In this document: positions 1 to 8,459 of the stretch, in pieces | Position numbering within the stretch: position 1 is the stretch's first letter | Layout: the number at the start of each line of letters is the position of its first letter | DNA from: QHXQ01 sp036389375 | GTDB lineage: Bacteria > Acidobacteriota > Blastocatellia > Pyrinomonadales > Pyrinomonadaceae | Assembly: GCA_036389375.1 (NCBI GenBank) | Contig: DASVQA010000009.1 | Span: 1 to 64,000 of the forward strand | Direction of reading: 5' to 3' | DNA length: 64,000 nucleotides | The notes under the pieces: generated by a model | The model's database searches: none | Told to the model about the DNA's origin: nothing | Seen by the model: only the letters and a program-made list of their open reading frames with translations | Translations under genes and position numbers: made by a program

Positions 1-314
1 ATGCCGTTGCGCACCAGACTGAGGCTTGATTGCTCCTCTAATATCCGGCGCGACTTAAACCTGATCGATTGGAAGTAGCCACTTGTGCCGCCCGGTTTCA
101 AGCCGGCACGAGCAAATTGAGAAGCGACGTAAGCCGCCGCCCGGCGATAACCTTCGCTCCCCGTATCGCGCCCTTCCAGTTTGTCGTCAGCCAAAACTTC
201 AACGTGCGACCACCACCCGGCGGCTGCGGTGGAATGTGCGGCGCTACTTTGCCCGTGCCCCGAAGCAGCCAGCGCCAGTGCTAACAGCAATGCGAAGATG
301 ATCTCTGGTTTCAT
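1..314 (-). CDS. M28 family peptidase, N-terminal part (cut by window edge)
   Basis: Partial gene, reading off the left edge; 104 codons are visible. The start ATG at 314 follows an AAGAGGG ribosome-binding site. Residues 1-21 form a signal peptide (lysine-containing start, long Leu/Ala core). Next come WWSHVEVLADDKLEGRDTGS and a GYRRAAAYVASQF segment. This pattern (WW-hh-LAdD-leEGR-tGs-Gh-xAA-YhAxxF) is the usual N-terminus of secreted M28 zinc aminopeptidases, ahead of the PA and catalytic domains. The metal-binding region lies outside the window, so activity cannot be judged. A second, complete M28 peptidase lies at 45593-47251. Confidence 0.8.
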   Translation of the reverse strand, partial: MKPEIIFALLLALALAASGHGQSSAAHSTAAAGWWSHVEVLADDKLEGRDTGSEGYRRAAAYVASQFARAGLKPGGTSGYFQSIRFKSRRILEEQSSLSLVRNG

Positions 315-468
315 GCATTCCCTCTTGTTACAAGCGCTTCGACTTCCAATCTGGAGCGACGACGCGCGGCTACGACACAGCCGCGCCCGGCTCAGCGAAA
401 ATTATGGCCCACAAATCTGCTGCACCCTATCGGATCGAGATGCGCGTGGCGCGGTCATACTGGATCGA

Positions 469-2490
469 TTATGGCTTGACGCTAAGTGCCCGGTGGAGCG
501 CCGCGACGCGATAGACCCTCCCGCCCTTAACCACCAACGTGACCCGTCTGATGTCGCTGATGCGCGTCGCCGGATCGCCATCGAGCAAGATTAAATCGGC
601 CAGCTTGCCCGGTTTGACCGAGCCGAGTTCCCTGTCGCGCTTCATTATTTGGGCCGCCCCCAGCGTTGCGAGTTGGAGCACTTTCGGCGCAGGGATGCCC
701 GCCGCGACGTAAAGTTCCAATTCACGATGCAACGGAAAGCCCGGCATGGTGTCCGTGCCCGCAACTAAGGGGACGCCCGCCCGGTAAAGCGCGCCGACCA
801 TCTTCAGCATCGTCTTAAACGAAGCACGGTAACGATCATTCATGCCTTCGGGCACGGGCAGGCCGCCGCCCAACAGCTTGCGCCGCACCAGTGGCGGCAG
901 GCGGTCAGCGACCGGCGCGTAGCCCGGCGAGATCGAACCGCGCCGCGCGTCGAACATCTCTTCAAAGACGCTCACGGTTGGGTCAACGACAACGTGCCTG
1001 TCCTGCAACAACTGAATGAACGACTTGACCTGAGCCGACTCTAAGTCAATCTCTGCCCCGTGTTCCGCCACGACGGTGAACCGCGCGGGGGTGCGCGTAT
1101 CTTGAATCTTATCGAAGAGGAAATTGAGTAAGATGAAATTGATGTGCTGTATCTCGTCCACGCCCGCGCGCACAAACTGCTCGGCGGTCATAAAAGCGGG
1201 CACGTGCCCGCTGATCCGCAGCCCATGCTGATGTGCCAGCGCCACGATTTTAGGAACCAGTTCCGGTTTGATGGAACTGTAAATCTTAATCTGCACGTAC
1301 CCTAAGCCGTCATACTTGTCTATTGCCGCCTGCGCCTCTGCCACCGTATCAACGAACACCTTCGTCGGCGCGGCGTAAGTTCCCCGCCCATCCATGAAAC
1401 CGGCCATCAGGACGCGCGGCCCGATCTCTGTCCCTGCGTCGAACCTGCGGCGCAGGGCCAGTAAGCTGTCAGTGTCGTTCGCCAGATCGCGTACCGTCGT
1501 CACGCCGGCCGCCATGTGCTGCAACCCGTCGCCGGCACTCAGATGCACGTGCATGTCCCATAAACCGGGCATCAACGTCTTGCCCTGAGCGTCGATGACT
1601 TCAGCATGAGGCGGAATCTTTATCTTGCCGTCGTCGCCCACGGCGACGATCCGGCGGCCCGAAATGACGACGGTTGTATGGGGTCGCGTGCTGCACGTCT
1701 CTGTGTCGAACAGGCGCGCACCTTTAAAAACGAGCGCCGTCGCCGGCTCATGAGTCAGAGTTTGCGCGAGCGCCTCGGCGCGCACTCCCTCATAGACATT
1801 TTGCGCTTTAAGGAGCGCAGGGACGCTGGCCTCCCAACCTTCGCGCACGACTGCGCTCCATTGACTAGCCAAAGCGAAAAACTGATGCCCTTCGTCGAGC
1901 CAGATAGAGACAGGGGCAAAGCCTAGCCCCGAAATGGCGTAATGCGTAACCGTGCGCGTGCGCCCGCCGGTGTCGAGCTTAAGTTCGCCCACGCGTTCGA
2001 TCCGGGCCTCGCCGTCGGGCAGCAGCGGCAGTCTGCCCGCCGGAGTTGCCAGCAGCGCCTGCGCCAGCAACGCTTGTTCACCCGGCGCGGCGTCGAGACT
2101 AACGTAGAAGGCTCTTTCAGTAACCGCGCGCCGCCCTTGTTCGCCCTTGTTCTGCCATGAGGCCAGCCCATCGGTTAAAGAGAACTGCTCGTTGACGGGG
2201 GCTTTTAGATAGTCGAACCCGGTTGTCTCGACGTGCGTGGGCATGCCGGCACTATCCAGCGTGAGGCTCGTGGTGAGGCGTGGCCCGCGCCCGCGATCAT
2301 TGTATTCGTAAAAGAAGCGCCGCTCGCCTGCGGGTGTTACGGACGAGATTTGTACCCCGGCCGGCTGGCCCATCATAAGCACGGTATAACGAACCTGATC
2401 GGCCGCGCCATCGGGCAGTTGCGTGGCCAGCCGGACAGGCGGCGCTGGTGTTACGACCAATAACACCAACGCTATAAAGAAACCTCTCAT
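469..2490 (-). CDS. secreted amidohydrolase family protein
   Basis: 673 residues from the ATG at 2490; a TTG at 2511 would add seven residues but lacks a better ribosome site. A signal peptide (MRGFFIALVLLVVTPAPP) is followed by about 230 residues with no clear family, then an imidazolonepropionase-like amidohydrolase domain. It begins near residue 250 (ALVFKGARLFDTET) and carries the metal motif DMHVHL near residue 312, SGHVPAF and QHIN histidines, and AGTDTMPG near the end of the barrel. The C-terminal beta segment GKLADLILLDGDP is typical of the superfamily. Substrate unknown; a periplasmic amide/peptide hydrolase is plausible. It lies about 40 bp downstream of the TonB receptor on the same strand, so the two may be co-transcribed. 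Confidence 0.88.
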   Translation of the reverse strand: MRGFFIALVLLVVTPAPPVRLATQLPDGAADQVRYTVLMMGQPAGVQISSVTPAGERRFFYEYNDRGRGPRLTTSLTLDSAGMPTHVETTGFDYLKAPVNEQFSLTDGLASWQNKGEQGRRAVTERAFYVSLDAAPGEQALLAQALLATPAGRLPLLPDGEARIERVGELKLDTGGRTRTVTHYAISGLGFAPVSIWLDEGHQFFALASQWSAVVREGWEASVPALLKAQNVYEGVRAEALAQTLTHEPATALVFKGARLFDTETCSTRPHTTVVISGRRIVAVGDDGKIKIPPHAEVIDAQGKTLMPGLWDMHVHLSAGDGLQHMAAGVTTVRDLANDTDSLLALRRRFDAGTEIGPRVLMAGFMDGRGTYAAPTKVFVDTVAEAQAAIDKYDGLGYVQIKIYSSIKPELVPKIVALAHQHGLRISGHVPAFMTAEQFVRAGVDEIQHINFILLNFLFDKIQDTRTPARFTVVAEHGAEIDLESAQVKSFIQLLQDRHVVVDPTVSVFEEMFDARRGSISPGYAPVADRLPPLVRRKLLGGGLPVPEGMNDRYRASFKTMLKMVGALYRAGVPLVAGTDTMPGFPLHRELELYVAAGIPAPKVLQLATLGAAQIMKRDRELGSVKPGKLADLILLDGDPATRISDIRRVTLVVKGGRVYRVAALHRALSVKP

Positions 2491-2532
2491 TCTCAACCTC
2501 AAACCGGACAAACGTATCTCTCGCCATCAGGG

Positions 2533-5500
2533 CTAGAAGTTAAACTTCACCTGATAGCGAATCACGCGCCCGCCCGCATCGGTAAATTCAGGACGCAGGA
2601 ACTGCCCTGCGGGGGAGTTAATGACATTAGCCGAGACGGCTGTAGAACCAGGTGAGAAAGGACTCACGCTGCTCTGCCCGTACTGCGGGTGATTGAAGAT
2701 GTTGTAGAATTCGGTGCGGAACTCCAACCTTGTGCCATCTGTAATACGCACCCGCTTCAGCACGTTGAAGTCCCAGTTGTTAAGCCCGCGTGTGCGTAAG
2801 GTGTTGCGCCCCAGATTACCCCTGAGACCGGAACCCGCCGCCAAACCGATATACTGCGCGTCCAGCGGATTAATCGGCGCATTGCCAGCCTCAGGGTTGA
2901 TGTAACCCGTACTTGAACTGCCATTAGGTACGGCGCGCACACCGCGCCGCCCCTGTGGATTGTAGAGTGGGCGGTCGCCCGCGCCGCCGATGCCGTCGGC
3001 ATCCGCGCCATTAAGCACGGTTAACGGCACGCCGCTCTCAAAGATAGTGACGCCGGACAACTGCCAGCCGCCAACCAGTCGGCCCAGCAAGCCACGCTCG
3101 GCCCGCATGAACGGTAGCTCATAAACGTATGTGATCGCCGCACGATGCCGACGGTCGTAAAGCGATACGGCCCGCTCCAACTGCTGCCCGCCAAACCGGG
3201 CCGGGAAGGCAGATTGCGCCGGGCTGTTCGTCTCGGAAGGGAAGATGTCGCTGCCGTTATCAATCAACTTTGAGTAGGTGTATGAACCGCTCAGAGCCAG
3301 GCCGGCAGTAAAGCGTCTGGTGATGAACAACTGCCCCGCGTGATAGTTCGAGTCGCCGCCATTGGTGCGCGGGCCGCGAAAGCCTTGCAAGTTATCCAAG
3401 CGCCCGGAGAGCGGGCACGGGCTGCCGGCCGGGAATTGCGCCGTCGCTTGCGCCGCCGTGACCGTCCCGTTCGGTGTACAGTCCGGATAGCCCGCAGGTC
3501 GTGTCTGCATTGCTCGCGGCACGCCCGGGTTCTCGTCTTCGGTGAGGAACAAGTGTGTGCCCTTCGTGCCGACGTAAGAGACATCAACCATCAGCTTGAG
3601 CGGCAACTCGCGTTGCACCCCGATAGACCACTTCTGGTAATAGGGGTTGAGCAGGTGCTTGACGACCAGTTGTTGCAGGTCGAGCGGACTGGGCGCGCGC
3701 GGACTTGTCGGCAGTGAGCGCGACAAGTTAGGCAGCCCGCGCGGGGTCGTGGCATTTACGACCGAGGCGGCGAAGGTTGCGATCACGTTCGGGGTCGAGG
3801 TGAGCGCGTTGGTTGCGATGTTATTGAAGAACGTGTCGAAGCCGACCTGATAACCCATGCGCAGCACCGTGCGCCGCTCGCCCAGCAGGCGACCGAGGAA
3901 GCCTTCTTTAAACGTAGGCGAATAGGCCAGCCCGACCGTTGGCGCGAAATTGTTGTTATCCCGATCGGCTTTATTGGGCTGTGTGTAAGGGCCGGTGCGC
4001 GTCGCCGGGTCAATGTTGAATAGCCCGGTATCAACCGGGTGCGGCATTGAATTGACCGGCTGCCCGAAGTTCTCGTAGCGCAGCCCGAGCGTCATTGTCA
4101 GCGCTTGCGACGTACGCCAGCGATCCGTCAAGAAGTAAGCATGGCGGAGCGCGGACGGATAGTAGACCGGTGGCCCGAATTGACGCTGGGCCGCGAAGTT
4201 GTTCGAGCCGCCGAAGTCTTCGATGAAGTTCGCAAAGGCGCTGTAACCGGGACTCGCGGCATAACTGAATTGACCACGCACAATCACGGGCGCGCGTTGG
4301 ATCGACCGCTGGTCATTAATGTCGAAGCCGAAGCGGAGAGTATGCGTGCCGTGCAGGTACGTCATCGTATCCTGGACGATGTAGTTGTTGGCAATACGGC
4401 CGAACGGAATGTTTGTCTGGACACCAATGGAACTGATGCCCCCGGCGATGTCGAAACGCGGTAGCGTCCGACCCAATTCCGAGGGCGTATCAATCGGATT
4501 AGCGAACTTCAAGCGGACGTACGAGAGGCGCAGTTCGTTGGTCAGGCGCGGCGAGAAGATGTGCGTCTCGCTAATTCCGGTATTTTGGAAGCGATCGTGT
4601 CTTGATGTTTCGAAACCAATGAACGGAGCGAATGAAGTTGGGTCTAGCTGATCATCTATCAGGTAGCGCCCAGCGAGTTGGTCTTTTTCGCCGATGGTGT
4701 GATCGATGCGGGTCACGAGTTGATAGGCGCGGTAGCGTCTAGGCAAGGCGATGAAGCCCGTACCGAATTGGACTGCGCCTCGATCCACGCCGGTTGCGCT
4801 CAGCCCTAGCGGAATGAGGGGGAAAGGGCCGGCGGTAGCAGTTACGCCTTTGATTACGTTTAAATAAGTATCTAGATTGGCGCTCGCGCCTTGCGGAAAC
4901 AGCGCCCGCAACGTTGCCAAGCCCGCGCCCGTAGGCACAACCCGGCTCTGCTGCGAAGTGGAATTTTGGTACTGTCGCTGATAAGCGGCGAAAAAGAATG
5001 TCCGCTTTGGGATGATGGGCCCGCCCAGCGTCCCTGTGAACCATTGCTCAGTGCCGGCCGGCGGATGGCCACGCTGCTGCACCACCGGGTTACCGGCCTG
5101 TGTATTGGTGATCGCATCATCGCGGGTTGAGTCAAGCAGGTAGCCCAGTGTCCCGTGAAAGTTGTTAGTGCCGGACTTGGTAATAACGTTCACGACCGCG
5201 CCAGCGGCATGGCCGAACTCGGCGTCATTATTTGAGGTCTGCACAGAGACTTCTTGCACAGCGTCCGGGATCGTGATCCTGAAACCTTGACCAGTCACCG
5301 AGATGTCGTTGTTCTCCGCGCCGTCGATTAGAAAGTTGTTGGAGCGCCCACGTGAGCCGTTTACAGAGAACGACTCAATCTGCCCGCTTTGGTTGAACCT
5401 GTTCGTGGAGACGCCGGGCAGCGTCAGCGATAGCGATACGGGATTGCGGCCGGGGAAAGGTAGCTCGGTAATCTTTAGGGGGTCGATATTGCCGCCGCGC

Positions 5501-5892
5501 ACAGGGGCCTCGGTCTGTAAGAACGCGCCCCCTTCGGCCGTTACATCTACGGTAATTTGCTGGCCCGCAGGCGCTAATTGAACAGGTACATCTGATATCT
5601 GATTAGCTTGAACAACGACATTGATCTTCGTGACTTCGCCGAAACGTGTGTACGTGACCCGCACAGTATAGGTGCCGAGTTCGACGGCATCGAAGCGATA
5701 GAAACCATCTTCGTTGGCGACCGTAGCGCGTTCGACACCTGTCTGTGTATTAGTGAGCGTAACGCTCGCCCCGGCGATGACAGCCCCGTTAGAGTCGGTG
5801 ACAGTGCCGGTGACTGTGCCGCGACTCGTCTGGCCAAAGACAGAAGGTGTCAGGCCGAAGATGATGATGAGCAAGCAGAATCGGAATAACAT
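2533..5892 (-). CDS. Oar-like TonB-dependent receptor with carboxypeptidase regulatory-like domain
   Basis: 1119 residues from the ATG at 5892, chosen because a GGAGG site sits just upstream and the signal peptide MLFRFCLLIIIFGLTPSVFG begins there. An upstream in-frame start would add 55 residues with no signal character. Residues about 22-105 form a CarboxypepD_reg-like beta domain (GTVTGTVTDSNGAVIAGASV). A plug domain follows (SVNGSRGRSNNFLIDGAEN, VVNVITKSGTNNFHGTLGY), then a long outer-membrane barrel ending in a terminal Phe (YQVKFNF). This architecture is highly expanded in Acidobacteriota. Substrate unknown, perhaps peptides or glycans given the hydrolase downstream. Confidence 0.93.
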   Translation of the reverse strand: MLFRFCLLIIIFGLTPSVFGQTSRGTVTGTVTDSNGAVIAGASVTLTNTQTGVERATVANEDGFYRFDAVELGTYTVRVTYTRFGEVTKINVVVQANQISDVPVQLAPAGQQITVDVTAEGGAFLQTEAPVRGGNIDPLKITELPFPGRNPVSLSLTLPGVSTNRFNQSGQIESFSVNGSRGRSNNFLIDGAENNDISVTGQGFRITIPDAVQEVSVQTSNNDAEFGHAAGAVVNVITKSGTNNFHGTLGYLLDSTRDDAITNTQAGNPVVQQRGHPPAGTEQWFTGTLGGPIIPKRTFFFAAYQRQYQNSTSQQSRVVPTGAGLATLRALFPQGASANLDTYLNVIKGVTATAGPFPLIPLGLSATGVDRGAVQFGTGFIALPRRYRAYQLVTRIDHTIGEKDQLAGRYLIDDQLDPTSFAPFIGFETSRHDRFQNTGISETHIFSPRLTNELRLSYVRLKFANPIDTPSELGRTLPRFDIAGGISSIGVQTNIPFGRIANNYIVQDTMTYLHGTHTLRFGFDINDQRSIQRAPVIVRGQFSYAASPGYSAFANFIEDFGGSNNFAAQRQFGPPVYYPSALRHAYFLTDRWRTSQALTMTLGLRYENFGQPVNSMPHPVDTGLFNIDPATRTGPYTQPNKADRDNNNFAPTVGLAYSPTFKEGFLGRLLGERRTVLRMGYQVGFDTFFNNIATNALTSTPNVIATFAASVVNATTPRGLPNLSRSLPTSPRAPSPLDLQQLVVKHLLNPYYQKWSIGVQRELPLKLMVDVSYVGTKGTHLFLTEDENPGVPRAMQTRPAGYPDCTPNGTVTAAQATAQFPAGSPCPLSGRLDNLQGFRGPRTNGGDSNYHAGQLFITRRFTAGLALSGSYTYSKLIDNGSDIFPSETNSPAQSAFPARFGGQQLERAVSLYDRRHRAAITYVYELPFMRAERGLLGRLVGGWQLSGVTIFESGVPLTVLNGADADGIGGAGDRPLYNPQGRRGVRAVPNGSSSTGYINPEAGNAPINPLDAQYIGLAAGSGLRGNLGRNTLRTRGLNNWDFNVLKRVRITDGTRLEFRTEFYNIFNHPQYGQSSVSPFSPGSTAVSANVINSPAGQFLRPEFTDAGGRVIRYQVKFNF

Positions 5893-6548
5893 GACGTGGC
5901 CTCCGTATCGGTGAGGTAACGAACTAAGCTCGATGCTTGCGTGGGTGCTTGATGCTGATGTTGGGCGGCCCCGTGATGCATCCACAGGCGCTAGCATCGA
6001 CTCGACTTCCCGCAAAAGATGGATGCCGGGACTATGGGCGCGACGCGGCAGGCTCATTGACCCGCGCTGGCGGTTGCGTCAAACTCTTCTTAGAGTAATT
6101 TGCCTGTCGTGAGCTGCCCTTTGATGTAGTTCACGCCGACACGATAGTGGAGGGCCGGCAGAGAAGTCTTTAAATTTTTCCTAAATCATATCAAGCGGTG
6201 AACAAGCTGGCGCGCCCAAGCGAGTCCGTGCCCTTATACACCTCATTTAGTAATTATTTAAGGACAGAGCATTTGCTCAGGTTGTATGCTTTTGCTCCTG
6301 AAGCCGACGACCTAAACAGGCGAGACCGGTCTTGTCAGTCCGTGACGCGAATCCTTATCGTTTTTTGAAGCAGGATAATAAGCCGGGGCAGCGCGTTCGA
6401 GATCGAGTTTATAAAAAATGCGATTGCCCCGTCTGCACGAGCAAACAGCCGGTTCAGACAGGCCAGATACGAAGAGGTTGTGTGGGCTTAGCGCCGACAA
6501 TTGGGCTAGGCGCTATTGGACTACTATCTAAGAAAGGTGTCGCTTGCC
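5893..6548. other. gene-free divergent intergenic region
   Basis: 656 bases between the divergently transcribed TonB receptor and the S41-like gene. It is richer in A+T than its surroundings (for example 6165-6260) and must hold promoters for both directions, but I see no -35/-10 pair good enough to place. Several short frames cross it without recognisable protein sequence. Confidence 0.6.
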
Positions 6549-8270
6549 ATGACTCACGCTCTCACTTTGCGGCGGCTGTTAGTGCTGGTCTTTACAACAT
6601 CAATCGCCTTTGCCATGGTTGGCGCACGGCCGGCGCTATCACAGACGCCGGAGCCAGTTCCCTTTTCAGTTACCTTGAAGATGGCTACGGCTAAGACCGA
6701 GGCGAAAGACTGGAAAGAGGCTGCGACGCTCTGGGAGCAGGTGACGACCGCTAACCCGGTGGTCGGCGACTTTTGGTATCAATTAGCAGATGCGCGCTAT
6801 AACGCTAAAGACTATCGCCGCGCCATCGCTGCTTATGAGAAGGCGCTGGAGTTAGGGCTGGCCCGGTTCCGGCTCTATGCTCCGCCCTATCAGATCGCCT
6901 GCTGCTATGCGCTGTTAGGTGACAAGGTGCAGTCCTTAGCCTGGTTGGAGAAAGCGCTTGCTGCCGGCTATCCCGATCTGCCGCACGCGCGCACAGATAC
7001 AGACCTGCAAATCCTGCAAGGCGACCCGCGCTTCGTTAAGCTGGTGGCCGCCGCTGATGTCACCAAGATGACCCGCGACGAGGGTTGGCGCTACGACATT
7101 GCTTTGCTGTCACGCGAGATTAAACGAATGGCTATAAATCCTTTCGAGTTTACGCCCGAAAGAGAATTCGATGCCTTCGTCAGCGCCCTGCTCGACCGTG
7201 TTCCGCAGCTAAGCGATGTGCAAATTGACATCGAGCTACGCAAACTCTTCCACATGGTCGGGCGCAGTCATTCGATAGTCATCAACGGGCGACCGAATCC
7301 GGGGGCATTTCACCCCTTGCCATTCCAGACCTACTTCTTCAACGAAGGTCTGTTCATTGTCGCTGCGGACTCGGCGCATAAAGATTTAGTGGGTGCGCAA
7401 ATTCTGCGGTTTGGTAATAGCACTGCGGCTGAGGTGTTGCGCACTATGAGCACCATTATCAGCGCAAGGAATGAATACAGGCCGTTACGGATCGTCCCAG
7501 AGTTGCTGCGCAGCACGACGTTCCCTCATGCCCTTGGGCTGATTCCAGATGAGGATAAGGTCGTACTCTCGCTCCGTCTGCTGGACGGAACTACCCGGAC
7601 AGTGACTGTGGCAACAGATCAGACCTTGAAGGGCTACGGCGACGTGCCACCACCAGATTGGACTTTCTTGGAGAATATCGTGCCGGGGCCGATACCGCTC
7701 TATCTGAAGAACCGGCGGGCCAACTTCTGGTATGAGTACCTACCGGAGAGCAAGACGATGTACGTCTCCATCTACCAGCTTAGGAATATTCCAGATGATC
7801 CGCACAAGGCGTTCTACGAGAAACTCTTCAAAGAGATCGATGCGCAAGATGTGGCACGGCTCGTGATTGACTTTCGCTGGAATGGTGGTGGTAACACAGC
7901 GAATGGGCGGGCTTTGGTTAATGAAGTCTTGAAACGGGATAAGCTCAATCAGAAAGGTAAGCTTTTCGTTATCGTCGGGCGCTTCACCTTGAGCGCGTCA
8001 ATAAATGTCGCTGACTGGTTCGAGCAGGAAACTAATGCCATCCTCGTAGGTGAGCCTAGCAGCGATTCACCAAACTTCGTCGGCGAATCGAACCTGGTGA
8101 CGTTGCCTTGGAGTAAGAGTCGCTTTCTCGTCTCAAATCTCTATTGGCAGTATGCAGGGCCAATCGACACGCGCCAGTGGCTCACGCCGACCCTCTACGC
8201 ACCACCAACTTTCGCGGCAGCTAAAATGAACCGCGACCCGGCGATGGAGGCTATTTTAGCTTATCGTTAA
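6549..8270 (+). CDS. secreted TPR protein with S41 (tail-specific protease)-like domain
   Basis: 573 residues. The start ATG at 6549 follows an AGAAAGGTG site; an earlier frame opening at 6516 lacks one. A signal peptide (LLVLVFTTSIAFAMVGARPALSQ) precedes two or three TPR-like helices (DFWYQLADARYNAKDYRRAI, near residues 70-95). The C-terminal third resembles S41 peptidases: LVIDFRWNGGGNTANGRALV, then GKLFVIVGRFTLSASINVAD and AILVGEPSSDSP. The Ser of LSAS aligns with the S41 nucleophile, but the usual Gly-Ser-Ala-Ser context and the catalytic Lys are not obvious, so it may be a non-canonical or inactive member. A fragment with the same motifs lies at 44035-44251. Confidence 0.8.
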   Translation: MTHALTLRRLLVLVFTTSIAFAMVGARPALSQTPEPVPFSVTLKMATAKTEAKDWKEAATLWEQVTTANPVVGDFWYQLADARYNAKDYRRAIAAYEKALELGLARFRLYAPPYQIACCYALLGDKVQSLAWLEKALAAGYPDLPHARTDTDLQILQGDPRFVKLVAAADVTKMTRDEGWRYDIALLSREIKRMAINPFEFTPEREFDAFVSALLDRVPQLSDVQIDIELRKLFHMVGRSHSIVINGRPNPGAFHPLPFQTYFFNEGLFIVAADSAHKDLVGAQILRFGNSTAAEVLRTMSTIISARNEYRPLRIVPELLRSTTFPHALGLIPDEDKVVLSLRLLDGTTRTVTVATDQTLKGYGDVPPPDWTFLENIVPGPIPLYLKNRRANFWYEYLPESKTMYVSIYQLRNIPDDPHKAFYEKLFKEIDAQDVARLVIDFRWNGGGNTANGRALVNEVLKRDKLNQKGKLFVIVGRFTLSASINVADWFEQETNAILVGEPSSDSPNFVGESNLVTLPWSKSRFLVSNLYWQYAGPIDTRQWLTPTLYAPPTFAAAKMNRDPAMEAILAYR

Positions 8271-8355
8271 AGACGGCCCTGATAAGCGTCCTTAAACGTA
8301 TCGGCGCAACGGGTGACCGGGGCCTTGCTAGGAGGATGCGGTTGAAGGCTGAGTC

Positions 8356-8408
8356 CGGCGGAGCTGGAGAAGCAGAATTTATCCTCTGCGATTACACCAG
8401 CTCCGCCG
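8356..8408. terminator. large nested inverted repeat between convergent genes
   Basis: CGGCGGAGCTGG (8356-8367) is exactly complementary to CCAGCTCCGCCG (8397-8408). GT/AC pairs can extend the stem across a one-base bulge. A smaller GCAGA/TCTGC hairpin (8372-8376, 8385-8389) nests inside the loop. It lies between the 3' ends of two convergent genes and reads the same on both strands, so a bidirectional terminator or RNA 3'-end stabiliser is likely. There is no T-tract. Confidence 0.6.
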
Positions 8409-8459
8409 ACTTGATGTGCTGATAGCTATGCACGCGAGTATAACCTGCGCGCGCAAGCC

